DNA of 64,000 bases, taken from Nectonema munidae. Taxonomy: Eukaryota > Nematomorpha > Nectonematoida > Nectonematidae. Below, piece by piece: positions 22,919 to 33,340 of the stretch. The notes under the pieces are model-generated. The model did no database searches and was not told where the DNA came from. It saw nothing but the letters and a program-made list of their open reading frames with translations. Made by a program: the position numbers and the translations under genes. The DNA is taken from contig JAUIRK010000044.1 in the NCBI GenBank assembly GCA_030549495.1, positions 1 through 64,000 on the forward strand. The letters are read 5' to 3'. Numbering within the stretch: the stretch's first letter is position 1; every line of letters begins with the position of its first letter.

Positions 22919-23770
22919 TATGTCTTTGAAGAATTGATTGGGCAGAGGAGTAGTTTATGCCAAGAAGTTCTAATGCTCGTTTAACAGAAAGAAACTCAGT
23001 GGAGAGAAGCTTAACTAATTCAAGCTTTTTTTCACTTGAAATTTTATTTTACATTGTTGAAAAGAAAAGAAGAAAATTGAGCAAAAACTTGATGAGTATT
23101 TCAAAAGTAAAAAGAATGGTAAATCAAGAAATTTTTTTTGCCTGCCTAAAAATTATCCAATGAATGCCTGCCTATACACTAGTTAGCGGACCGATGCGAA
23201 TGCATCACATATAAAAAAAATATAATGAATTTAGTCAGATCTGTGCATGTTTACAAAGTTTAAATCATAATTGATAAAAAATTTAAAATCTAGAACTATT
23301 ATTTTTTAGTTTATTTTAAAGCTAAATATTTTTTCTTTCAAAACTAAAAAATTTAAAACTTCAATAATTGTTTTTGAATGTATAAAGTAATTTTTTAACA
23401 CAATATATAGTTAAAATTTTTTGTTTTTCATCCAAAAATTCTAAATTGAAGACTGTTTACTATAAGAAATTTTAAAAAATTTGCATAAATTAACTTTTTG
23501 CATAACTCGTTTAATATAAAAAAACAAAAATCATAAAAAAAAACAATAAATTTTTTACAGTTGAAGTTAGAAATCTAAAAATTTGAACAACTTATATGGG
23601 AAAAGATTTGAAGACTCTGGAAAAAATTTATGAGTAAATCATGGATACGTACGAGATTTCAAGTGCTCGTATATAAAAAAACTAAAAATCACTGAAAAAA
23701 GAATTTTTTTATGTTAAAGTTAAAAAAAAATTCAAATTTTTATAAGATTTAGTAGGTATAATAAGACAGG

Positions 23771-23850
23771 AAAAAGCGGAATGTGGGTTTGAAACACCGA
23801 ACTACGGGAGTAGAGTCAGTATGTCCGACCGGTACACCACTTGCCGGAAA
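23771..23850 (-). repeat. tRNA-like sequence inside the right end of the Tc1-type element
   Basis: On the minus strand this reads GGCAAGTGGTGTACCGGTCG (A-box-like) and then GTTCGGTGTTTCAAACCC (B-box-like) about 35 bases later, the spacing of a Pol III internal promoter. The left terminal repeat lacks it: there ACTATACAAAAAT runs through about 30 bp of AT-rich DNA to the shared word TATACCTACTAAATC. It is either a SINE head inserted in one end or a captured pseudo-tRNA. A functional tRNA is unlikely because no clean acceptor stem is visible. Confidence 0.5.
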
Positions 23851-23970
23851 TTTTTGTATAGTAAAAAGGCAAACTAATGAGGACAAACTTAAAATGAAAA
23901 AGGACGAACTTAAAATGAAAAAAGACGAACTTAAAATGAAAAAAGACGAACTTAAACTGAAAATGCTATA

Positions 23971-26900
23971 TTTACTCATTTCAAAATTGAATTTTTATTC
24001 CACTATATTTAAAATAATTTTATTATATATTTCAAGTATATTCCTCTAAAAATGAATTTTAATTTTATATTAAACATTTTCAACTTTTTTGGATTCAATT
24101 CTAGTGTTTATTTCTTTTGAGAATCGAATAACCTGTGAAAAAGTAAAATGGTTATTTCAATAGTCCTAATATTTTTTGATAAAAATTAATCAAAGTTGCC
24201 AAAAAAGTGATTTAAATAACCTCAAAGTTAGGAAGTTTTTGTGTCAAGTTTTTTGTTTTGCTTTAATTAAAAACGTTTGCACAAGATTATAACATTTATG
24301 TGCTAATAACGTGCAATTAATACGTTATTATATTTCTTTTGAGCTTATGACATTTAATATATAATAATGCATGCTTTATATTTATAGAAAGCTTCCAAAA
24401 GCGTTTGGAACGAGAGTATTATTCTGGAACTCTGAGAAAAACTTTGTATTTTCATAATCTTCATTGGGTGGTTGGAGAAACCGATGTTATGAGATAATTG
24501 TCAATGTGTTGCGAAAACTGCTTCATCAGTATTCATCAACGCGTCTACTAACAGTGATAAAAGAAGAACCCAGAAGAGAAAATATATACATGGCTTCATA
24601 CAAAAACATTCATATATACATGCTAATAATATAAATATATCAATATTTCTTGTAATAACTTTATCACTTGAAACTTTTGAAATAATACCTACTTATAAAC
24701 ATTGTTAATTTTGTAAGTTAAAATATCTGCACTTTTTGTAAAAATCAATTAGTATAGTTTTTTTTTAATTTTTCAAAAATTTATATAAAAGATGATTTGA
24801 ACACGAAAATGTGATCTCTAGTGCGATGCTACTTCTTAATTCGGCTCTAAGGTTGAGAACCAGTGATTTATATAGTTAATTTAACTACAAAATTGGAAAA
24901 TCAATTTTTTAATAAAGATTATTTGAATATTATTTTAAAAATCTTAATCAAGTTATAATTATAGTTCATACTGATAGTTTTAATTTTTATAAAATAATTT
25001 TTATTAAATTTAGTTGCCGTTGATATACTCATAATATTTCATGTATTTTGATAATTTCATCAAGAAAATTAACTTACAATCTCCTTTAGATATTATAATA
25101 TAATATAAAATATACTAAAAATTATTAGTCATTTATTCTAATATATTGATATCAAAAAATTCTTTCATAATAATTTTTTTTATCCCTTTTTAGTGTTGAA
25201 ATAAATGAGTTCTCTCAGTGATGTCATCTGTTTTACTCCTTTTGTGTCAAAATTTCATTATTTTTTGGATTACACAACAAATTAGATTTTTTAAAAACTT
25301 AGTAATAATTAATAAATTTAAAAAAAATAAATACTTTTCCTATAATAAGATTATTAATTTTTTTTTTAACACTTTCAAAGTCTATACTATTTTTTTTGCG
25401 CTTTGATCAATGGTAATGCAACTATATAGGTTGTGTGGCCAGGAAAGGACCGCTCACCTCGATCCCTTTGGTAAAAACGTCTGCTAACGAACTAATAATT
25501 AACTAAATGATTAACTAGCTATTTAACTAACTTCCCAATTAACTATTACTTTTTAGAATTATCACTATAACTAGATGATTACCTAGAATAGCTCTCATTC
25601 TTCAATTGAATAAACGTTAGGAGCTTATTTTTTAAATCACGACACTTTTTTATTGTTCTTTTTTATTGTTTAGATTAAATTGGCCTCTAACCGCGCAAAG
25701 TTGAAAACTTTTTATGTTTGCCTAAAATGCGCTGAAGTTAAGTTCTACTTGTTCTTTTAAGACGTCCTGTAAACATGTCTACAATGTAACAGCAACCATG
25801 GAGATAACTTCCCAAATTGCAACTAATCCATTTTCAAATTCATAAAACAAAATCCAAAACTTACTCAAAAAGATTAAACTTTGAAATAGTGTTAAAAGCG
25901 GAAAATATTTTTTAAGGCTGTGAAATGAGTGGTGGAGAAGAGTATTGAAGATGTCGCAAGGTGAAGCGACAAAATATGCGCTTTTAGCCTTTGTAAGTGC
26001 TAGATGTACTAGACGATGCTTGATATGTTGATAGTTTTGCCTAACACGCAAAAATATGAGTTTCTATCTTCAAGTATGCATGGAGGTGGGCGTTTTCGCT
26101 TGGCTTTTTTCCTGTTATGTGTTGCGCCGAGATCAAGGTCACGTGTGTTAGTTACTTTGATTGATGATATGTTGCACTATTTTCGCTTTTCATCTCTGTC
26201 TACCTTCTTTTCGCATGACCTGTTAAGGAGTTTTGATGGACTCTTGGTACACGTTACGAAGCACTAATAATAAATGTGAAAGTGCTTGGGAATTCAAAGT
26301 AGTTTAGAAAAAAGCTTTGAAGCGCAGAAAAGTAATGTTTTTAGGATATTCCTTAATGTCGGGTACGCATTCTGATTCTTTCTGATGTTCCATAAATAAA
26401 AAATCTAACATATGTTTTTATTGCTATTAAAATTTTCAAATTACAAAGATGAGTTATTATTTTTTAATTTTTCAATTATCTATTTATAATGATGCTCGCT
26501 ATACACGTGAAAAGAAGGAAAAATGATAATCTTCATGATATTAATATTCTAAAAGATAAGGGATTTAAAAGCAAAAGATTTATAGGTCCTTGAAACTTCC
26601 GTTTTTCTCATGATTCCAGTTTCGAATCGAGAAAAACAAAAAATTCGATCTAAAGTTCCTTCTTAGGATTTATTTTGCACATCAGATCAGAAGAAGAAAA
26701 ATCACAAAAAATGCACAAAAATAATATAACTAAAAGTTAAAAGAAAAATACGACTTCTTAAAGATGATTAGGAGTAATAATTTTGTTTTTTGAATTTTAG
26801 ATGTGAAGGTTTGTGAAGTACGCAAAAGGATTGAAGGTTAAAAATTGCAACAAAATTGTGAAATTATTGACTATTTATAGTAAAAATTTGTCAAATCAGA

Positions 26901-27861
26901 ACAAAAATCGACCTAAAATAAAAAAACATTTCAAAAAAATTGTACATAAAAAATATAATTAGTTATCTATAATTTTTATTGAAAAATTTAAGAAAACCTG
27001 TATCTTTTTATTAAAAAACGAATTGATAAAAATTTGATTTCTAAAGCCATATGGCTGAAGTGGGTGTGGCGGGGATACAAGGTAAAACACGGAAAATGAT
27101 TTCAAAATCTTTATGACGAAAGAAATAAAAAGATGAATACTTCACAAATGGCAGAGGTTGGATTAATCATCAAGAAAGAAATTAAATTACAACACAAAAA
27201 GCGATGGGATCCTAAAGCCATATATATGGCTTGATCCAAGCTCTAACTAAACTTCTTCAATTTTCATGAAACTTCAAATTTGCCATTTTCGGCTTAATAA
27301 AAATGATTAGACTGTATCACACTAAGATAAACTTTATTTTTTAAATCTAAATTACTATTATTAAAAATTTTAATTTCCAAAAATGTATGCGCTGTTATTG
27401 TTTTTTATTTCAATCAAATACTGACAAATTTTACAAATTAATTTTTTCGAAACTTTAAAGTTGCCATTGCGAGGCCTTTTAAGAATGATATGATAGTATT
27501 AAATTTGGTTGCACAATGGAATAGCATCTTTATTAAAGAAATTTTTTAACTTTAAAAATCTCATCTCTTAAAAATGTTTTTTGAAAGTTTTTTTTTAAAT
27601 TGAATAATAGTAAATTAATTATGTTCAAATATTGACTTATTTAGACGATACAATAAAAAATGTTCTCTATAATGTATAAAATTTTTTCAATTAACTATAA
27701 ACTTTAGGTTTACTAGAAAAACTTTAGGGAAATATTTATGATTTTTGATGTTTTTTCATAATCAAATTGTGCTTAGAAATAAAAGTGTCGTTTTGATAAA
27801 AACAACTTTGTGCTCTTTCTAGTGTCAATTGATGATTAAAAAGTGAGATATAATATTCGCA
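23971..27861. other. AT-rich intergenic region without recognised genes
   Basis: Six-frame reading shows only short, biased ORFs. The first 270 bp (to about 24240) recur in inverted orientation at 36340-36575, next to a fragment of the same transposon end. Bases 26940-27040 are a worn relative of the palindrome's inner arm (near 6617-6715). A weak direct repeat, CATGAAACTTCAAATTTGCC near 27273 and CGAAACTTTAAAGTTGCC near 27450, is also visible. Nothing else could be assigned. Confidence 0.5.
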
Positions 27862-28503
27862 CACAATTCATTCCTTAAAATTTTACCTCTTGAAATTAGA
27901 TGATTTATCCGAAGATACTGAGGCTGAAAATTTTGAAGATAAGTAGGCTAAAGGCGCTTGGCATCACAGACAACGACAAACCCGTGATGTTTAACTCCAA
28001 TGATGAAGAGTCGTCCACAAGAAGCAAAAATTTTCAGCTCCGAGTGTGAAGTGCCGCAGCATTTGACAATTTGCGGCGCGAGGTCCTGGCCAACAGCGAC
28101 AGAGCAAAAGTACTTGAATGCATGGATCTCTCGTTCGTCTGTCTTCTGCGAAGCGAAAAAGCCTTGCAAATCTACGCCAACAAACTCTCTACATACAGAG
28201 CCAGAACACTTTAGATGTGCAAGGCCATAACCTCATCGAAAAACTCATCAACAAAAAATGTGCAGCACCATCTCAACTCTGCGCGAGCACACCCCTGAGG
28301 CTTTTGCCAGCATGAGCATTGAGCATCTTCATTCAAGTCAAGCTGAATGACGTCAGCGTTAAGGTCCACGGGTGCCTAAGCGTCCATCATATTTCATTTG
28401 AGTTTGCTAGAAAGTGCAACCTGTACCACTTCATCGATAAGCGGTATAAAGGAGTGCCTATTCAGTCATTTCCACCCATTCCTATTTATTCACGCGTTTA
28501 GAT
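27862..28503 (+). pseudogene. DDI1: Frameshifted intronless DDI1 (DNA-damage-inducible 1) pseudogene
   Basis: DDI1 is a ubiquitin-like (UBL) and retropepsin-domain protease that acts with the proteasome. In order, in shifting frames: near 27890-27945 KLDDLSEDTEAENFED matches the UBL start; near 28040-28090 FDNLRREVLANSDRAKVL fits the middle region; near 28218-28315 come IEKLINKK and then NVQHHLNSA and TPEAFASMSI, matching the helix before the protease fold; near 28335-28470 VKLNDVSVKV and FARKCNLYHFIDKRYKGV match the retropepsin domain. At the active site one frame gives a meaningless stretch, while a neighbouring frame reads STGA then ASII, close to the DSGA motif. Several frameshifts and stops and a missing C-terminal part make it dead. 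The lack of introns suggests a LINE-made retrocopy; no poly(A) tail is left. Confidence 0.7.
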
Positions 28504-29693
28504 TAAAATAATGCCAGGAAAATTTCCTTACACAACAGATAACTTTCACCATATTTATTTTGTACTTGTTCGATAAAGTTTTTGAAAGATAAATGAATTG
28601 AAGGATGTAAAAAAAATAAATGCATATGTTGAACATGTTAGAATTGTTAGAAATTTAAATTCATCTGTAGAGAGAGAGGGGTTGAAGAAAGATTTTTTGC
28701 CCACCTAGATTTGTCTACTATGTGTGTTGATGAGGGGAATTCTCATTAAAATCTCTTGTTGATCTCTGGAATGTTCTTATATTACTGTGTAATATGGAGT
28801 CTTCAAAATAGTTCCCTCGAGTCTTCTGTAATGTTGGAGGACAGCATCTCCAAAGTTTTTTAGGATATAAGTAGTAAGTGTAATATTTTGTTGCATTGTG
28901 TAAGAAAAATATGTAAAAATGGTAAGGAAATAGGATTTAAAAACACTTTATTTGGAAACCAGTCCATATTATATAACTAGTTTACTCCATACATGACATA
29001 CATATATATATATAAAGAACACAACAGAAAAAAGATTACAAAAAACAGAGGTATCACTTCTTTGGATCTTCACCGTGATCAACAAAAAAGGTATCAATAA
29101 GCGAAAGAAAAAGTCAAGTGAAGATTGAAGACCTCTGTTAATTCACCGCCCATCATTTAAAAAAGTTATTCAATGAGCCATAGAAAGTTGTTGGGCTAGA
29201 AATATCTCGAAAAAAGAAGATAGAAAACCTCTACTAACTTTCCTTCATCATAATGAAATTATTTCATCAAATTACGCGTTCAACGTAACAATCCAAAGAA
29301 GTATTCTTTTGATTTGCATTTATTTCACCCGTTTTTGTTGGCACAGATATCATACTCATATTTTTGTTGGTTTAATTTATTTCAATTTTTAAGTTACACT
29401 CACTCAGTATGCATGATCGCGTTAGAGCTAAAAGGGCTTTGACAAATTTTTGTAATAAAATTGATCATCTTATTTAGTTGTATAAGAGATTTAGAGGAAC
29501 TGCTGACTCAAACGGAAAATAAGTCAGAACTCCTTTATAATGAAGTCGTAGAGAAGCATAAGAAATAAAGTGGGGGTCAAGATGAAGATGAGTGGATAAT
29601 AGATGTATGGGAAAAGTATTGGACTTGCAAAGCAAACATAGATTCCTACATTTTTATGTTAAGTATTTGAACAAAGAAAAGCTAATTGGTATT
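28504..29693. other. Region between the DDI1 copy and the LTR element
   Basis: AT-rich with no clear gene. From about 29390 short plus-strand stretches look coding, and this appears to resume on the far side of the LTR element at 33341, so the LTR element probably landed inside an older sequence. Confidence 0.35.
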
Positions 29694-29997
29694 TGTGATG
29701 AATAGAAAGAATCTGAAAGGCTGGAGCTTTTATTCAACAAATAGCGCGTGAAAAGACATAACTACATATATATATATATATAAGAATTTGCATAGTAAAA
29801 GAAAAGTCTATATTAATAGAATAGAAGAATTGTGATGTTCAGAGAAGTGTTAATGACAAATAATTAATGACAAAAATAAATATAACTATGACAGATAATT
29901 ATGGTTAAATGAAAAGATATTATGTGTAAGTTTATAAACAAAAATGATGATAATAGTAATAATAATAATAATGAAGAAAGGTTATTTGAATAATACA
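29694..29997 (-). repeat. 3' LTR (element is on the minus strand)
   Basis: 304 bp, TG...CA ends, containing a TA dinucleotide run near 29765 and a TAA/TAG-rich run near 29950. It is nearly identical to 33030-33335. Confidence 0.9.
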
Positions 29998-30007
29998 ATC
30001 TTCCGCA

Positions 30008-32653
30008 CTAATGGGAATTGTCTATGCCATATTTCTTGACAGGCTTTCGTTCCCTTGTTGATCTTCTTAGGTGTGGTGCTTCCACTTTTGATTCTTCACC
30101 GTTGCTGGGTTCTTCGTTTGGAGAAGGATCCTTAGTGTATTCAGAGCAAGAGGTTTCTTCTAATTCCTTTTCAGTTTGGTTGGGGGCAAGATGCTTGAGA
30201 GCCACGGTGTTCTCCTTCCCATTTTGCGATTTTACCCTTGCGCATTGCGGATTAATTTCCAAAAGTTCGACTAACTCCACTTGAGGCTTTGCTTTCGACG
30301 GGATAGGGAATTTCTTCATCCAAACAGTTTTTGTATTAGACAGCCAATCTGGAACTTTATTGTTGGCGCTGTTTCTTTCAAACTTAAATAATCTTTCATG
30401 CGGAGTTTCATTAGTTGATGTGTTCAGAAGTGTTCGGAGTGCATTCAAGCAATCTGGAAGAACGTCTTCCCATTTTTCGATGGGCAGTCCTTGAGTCTCT
30501 GTTGCTAAAGTGACGGTTTTCCAGATAATTCCGTTGTATCTTTCGCATTGAGAATTGCCTTGAGGATTATAAGCTGTTGTGAAAGTCGAGGCTACGCCTT
30601 TACTTAAAAGAAAAGTTTTAAGTTCGCTCGATAAAAATGAGCTCCCGCGATCTGAGTGTACATATTTAGGTAGTCCAAAGATTGCAAAAACTTCTTGCAA
30701 ACATTTTATTACCGTAGTTGACGTCGTATCCTTGCAAGGAAAAGCAAATGGAAATCTAGAATACTCGTCAATGATAGTGAGAATGTACTTGTTCTTGGTT
30801 TCTGATGGCAAAGGACCTTTGAAGTCGATAGATAGTCTATCAAATGGTTTTGTAGACTTTACCATGTGGTCTCCGTAAGACTTGAAGAATCTTGGTTTGC
30901 ATTTACAACAGACTTGGCAGTTCTTTGTCATCACTTTTATTTCGTCCATTGAAAAGGGTAGGTTCTTTTTTCTGACAAAGTGACTCATTCTTCGCACTCC
31001 AGGATGGATCAGTGAGTCATGCAGCTCTTTTAGCTTCGTCGAGTCTTTTGAAATTGAACATGCACGTGATAACGCATCTGCAGATAAATTGTCGATTCCA
31101 GGTCGATACTTGATGTCAAAGGAATATGAAGCTAACTCCAAACGCCAGCGAAGCATCTTGTCGTTTTTGATTTTGTTCTTGCCATTATTGCTAAAAATGC
31201 AGGAAACTGCTTTCTGGTCCGTCACTACGGTAAAGTGTTGTCCAATTAGGAAGTGCTTCCAGTGTCGTACCGATGCGATGATGGCGTAAGCTTCTTTCTC
31301 CACGATGTGTGCTTTGGTTTCTGCTAGATTAAGAGTTTTGGAAAAGAATGCTACAGGCCTTCCATTTTGCAAGAGTGAGGCGGCGATTGTCTTCTCTGAA
31401 GCGTCTGTTTCCACAACGAATGGCACACCACTCTTGGTTGCGTGTAAAGCAGATCTACCAATTTCTTCTTTGAGAAAGTGAATTACTTTTATTTGACTGT
31501 TGGTTAGAGGAAAGGAGGTCACTTTTGTTAGAGATTGAACTTTCGTGGAGTAATTGGAAATCCATTTGGCGTAATATGAGAAGAATCCCATCATTCTTTT
31601 CATTTCAGCAGAACTTCGCGGTATTGGCATTTCTGTCAGAGGTTTGATGCGATCCTTGTCAGGCTTTAGCTCCCCATCACCAATCTCATATCCAAGAAAC
31701 TTGATAGATGCGAGTCCTTGCTTACTTTTGCTCCAATTGATGTTTAGTTGATAGGAATTGGCTGCGTTAAGAAAAGACTTTAGATTGCGATTGTGTTGCT
31801 CCAAAGTCTTCCCACAGATTATTACATCATCTATGTAAGAAAAAGTATCACTAAGTTTATTTAACGAAATAAAGTTATTGATGTATCGCTGAAATGCAGA
31901 GGCCCCATTGGTTACTCCCATCGGAATTTTCGTGAATTGATAAAGTCTACCGTCAGCTTCAAACCCAGTGTACATTCGCTCGTCTTTTCCCAGTTCCACT
32001 TGATAATAAGCTTCGGAAAGATCAATTAAACTGAAGTATTTGAATTTGGCTACTTTATGTGCCAATTCATTTACATCAGGCAAAAGATAGGCGTCAGCTA
32101 AGGTAAACTTATTTATCGTGCGTGAGAAGTCAACTACCATTCTCTTCCCTCCGGCGGTTTTGGGAACAAGGACAACTTGAGCTCGCCATGGAGAATTGGA
32201 TTCTTCAATAACTCCAGCTTTCAGCAGTCTCTGGACTTCACTTCGTATAAATCGCTGATCATCTTCACTGAACTTTCTAGTTCTTGTTATCTGAGGTCGA
32301 CAATTAGCAGACAAGAATCTAAAAAGTTTCACTTCATTCGAGTTCTTTGTGGCACATGTATGACGAGCTTCAAGGTTTCCACTGTGATATTGGAAATCCA
32401 AAGAAGGTTCTTTCCCACGGAATTCCATGGTGATGTCTTTATGTCTTTTGAGAAAACTAATTCCCAAGATGACCTCTTTCCACAAGTTAGGTAAAATCAA
32501 GAACTCCACATTATCGTAGACTTTATTTTGAATTTGCAATTGAGCACGAGTTCTTCCCATAACCTGCATTTTGAACTTGCTAGAAGCCATGCTGACCTTT
32601 TCTTTGCAGGGATATAGCTTCAAATTCAGTCGACGAGCAGTATCTTTGTCCAA
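30008..32653 (-). CDS. Ty3-type Pol polyprotein ORF (protease, RT, RNase H, integrase)
   Basis: An ORF of 881 codons. The aspartic protease fold begins just upstream of and at the ORF start. The reverse transcriptase follows with its YIDDV catalytic box, then RNase H. The integrase has an HHCC-type zinc-binding region and a core with SIDFKGPLP and HSDRGSSF. The C-terminal tail is charged and ends in a basic patch. Domain order and RT sequence place it with Ty3-type (Metaviridae-like) elements. Treated as a fossil copy; no cellular function is proposed. Confidence 0.9.
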   Translation of the reverse strand: MDKDTARRLNLKLYPCKEKVSMASSKFKMQVMGRTRAQLQIQNKVYDNVEFLILPNLWKEVILGISFLKRHKDITMEFRGKEPSLDFQYHSGNLEARHTCATKNSNEVKLFRFLSANCRPQITRTRKFSEDDQRFIRSEVQRLLKAGVIEESNSPWRAQVVLVPKTAGGKRMVVDFSRTINKFTLADAYLLPDVNELAHKVAKFKYFSLIDLSEAYYQVELGKDERMYTGFEADGRLYQFTKIPMGVTNGASAFQRYINNFISLNKLSDTFSYIDDVIICGKTLEQHNRNLKSFLNAANSYQLNINWSKSKQGLASIKFLGYEIGDGELKPDKDRIKPLTEMPIPRSSAEMKRMMGFFSYYAKWISNYSTKVQSLTKVTSFPLTNSQIKVIHFLKEEIGRSALHATKSGVPFVVETDASEKTIAASLLQNGRPVAFFSKTLNLAETKAHIVEKEAYAIIASVRHWKHFLIGQHFTVVTDQKAVSCIFSNNGKNKIKNDKMLRWRLELASYSFDIKYRPGIDNLSADALSRACSISKDSTKLKELHDSLIHPGVRRMSHFVRKKNLPFSMDEIKVMTKNCQVCCKCKPRFFKSYGDHMVKSTKPFDRLSIDFKGPLPSETKNKYILTIIDEYSRFPFAFPCKDTTSTTVIKCLQEVFAIFGLPKYVHSDRGSSFLSSELKTFLLSKGVASTFTTAYNPQGNSQCERYNGIIWKTVTLATETQGLPIEKWEDVLPDCLNALRTLLNTSTNETPHERLFKFERNSANNKVPDWLSNTKTVWMKKFPIPSKAKPQVELVELLEINPQCARVKSQNGKENTVALKHLAPNQTEKELEETSCSEYTKDPSPNEEPSNGEESKVEAPHLRRSTRERKPVKKYGIDNSH

Positions 32654-32693
32654 GAAGTTGTCGGTGCTCCCAGTGTCGACGAGTACTTGACAT

Positions 32694-33005
32694 TTAGAGC
32701 CGTTGAGAAGAACGATGCTTTTCCAGCTGGATTTCTTCGACGTTCCATTGATGTTTGAAACGTTTTTCCTTGCAGATCGACAAACTTAATTGCTTTATTG
32801 CCATCTCATAACTTGACGCCTTTTGAATGCTTTCAGCAACGTCAGGTCCCAAGTGAATGATGAGAAGTTCAAGCTTGTTGGGACTGTGATCCTTCAAACA
32901 GTCAAGGTAGTAAGTGAATCCTCTAAACCAGTGCTTCCATAATTTTCCACTTTGTTCTTCGTTAGGGAGAACGTTGAACTCCTTTGGTCTGACGGCTTTT
33001 TCCAT
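32694..33005 (-). CDS. Short gag-like ORF of the LTR element
   Basis: 103 codons between the 5' LTR and pol. It lacks a recognisable zinc knuckle and is short for a Ty3 gag. Small gag genes occur in some compact families. Assignment rests on position. Confidence 0.6.
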   Translation of the reverse strand: MEKAVRPKEFNVLPNEEQSGKLWKHWFRGFTYYLDCLKDHSPNKLELLIIHLGPDVAESIQKASSYEMAIKQLSLSICKEKRFKHQWNVEEIQLEKHRSSQRL

Positions 33006-33029
33006 AAAGGGTTGGATGTTGAATAAAAT

Positions 33030-33335
33030 TGTGATGAATAGAAAGAATCTGAAAGGCTGGAGCTTTTATTCAACAAATAGCGCGTGAAAAGACATAACTA
33101 CATATATATATATATATATAAGAATTTGCATAGTAAAAGAAAAGTCTATATTAATAGAATAGAAGAATTGTGATGTTCAGAAAAGTGTTAATGACAAATA
33201 ATTAATGACAAAAATAAATATAACTATGACAGATAATTATGGTTAAATGAAAAGATATTATGTGTAAGTTTATAAACAAAAATGATGATAATAGTAATAA
33301 TAATAATAATGAAGAAAGGTTATTTGAATAATACA
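33030..33335 (-). repeat. 5' LTR (element is on the minus strand)
   Basis: 306 bp, two bases longer than its partner because of the TA run. The right flank GTATT completes the target duplication. Confidence 0.9.
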
Positions 33336-33340
33336 GTATT

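Larger units (their letters stand above)
21337..23968 (-). mobile_element. Tc1/mariner (IS630-type) DNA transposon with minisatellite-bearing ends
   Basis: Both ends start TAGCATTTTCAGTTTAAG (right end reverse-complemented) and are flanked by TA at 21335-21336 and 23969-23970, the usual target duplication of this superfamily. Just inside each end a 21-bp unit (AAGTTCGTCCTTTTTCATTTT) is repeated: five times on the left (21352-21442) and about four times on the right (23880-23960). Inside these, the inverted repeat continues with GTTTGCCTTTTTACTATACA and, after a gap, TATACCTACTAAATCTTAT. On the right side about 80 bp of tRNA-like sequence interrupts it (see separate entry). The transposase lies in the middle on the minus strand. 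Confidence 0.85.
29694..33335 (-). mobile_element. Ty3-type LTR retrotransposon, nearly whole and young
   Basis: A 3.64-kb element bounded by two LTRs beginning TGTGATGAATAG and ending AATAATACA, flanked on both sides by the 5-bp duplication GTATT (29689-29693 and 33336-33340). Transcription runs on the minus strand. A short gag-like ORF is followed by a pol ORF in protease, reverse transcriptase, RNase H, integrase order, which is the Ty3 arrangement. The LTRs differ by about one substitution and the length of one TA run, so insertion was recent. The element looks close to whole; gag and pol lie in different frames, a boundary that Ty3 families often cross by frameshifting. Confidence 0.95.

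Noticed and set aside
23783-24049. 88-codon ORF with KMKKDELKMKKDEL repeats
   Set aside because: It is a translation of the 21-bp minisatellite in the transposon end plus the tRNA-like insert.
25779-26267. Two ORFs of 83-90 codons on opposite strands
   Set aside because: Short, no domain, no splice context; treated as chance.
30018-32494. Plus-strand ORFs opposite the LTR element's pol
   Set aside because: Antisense shadows of the 881-codon ORF.
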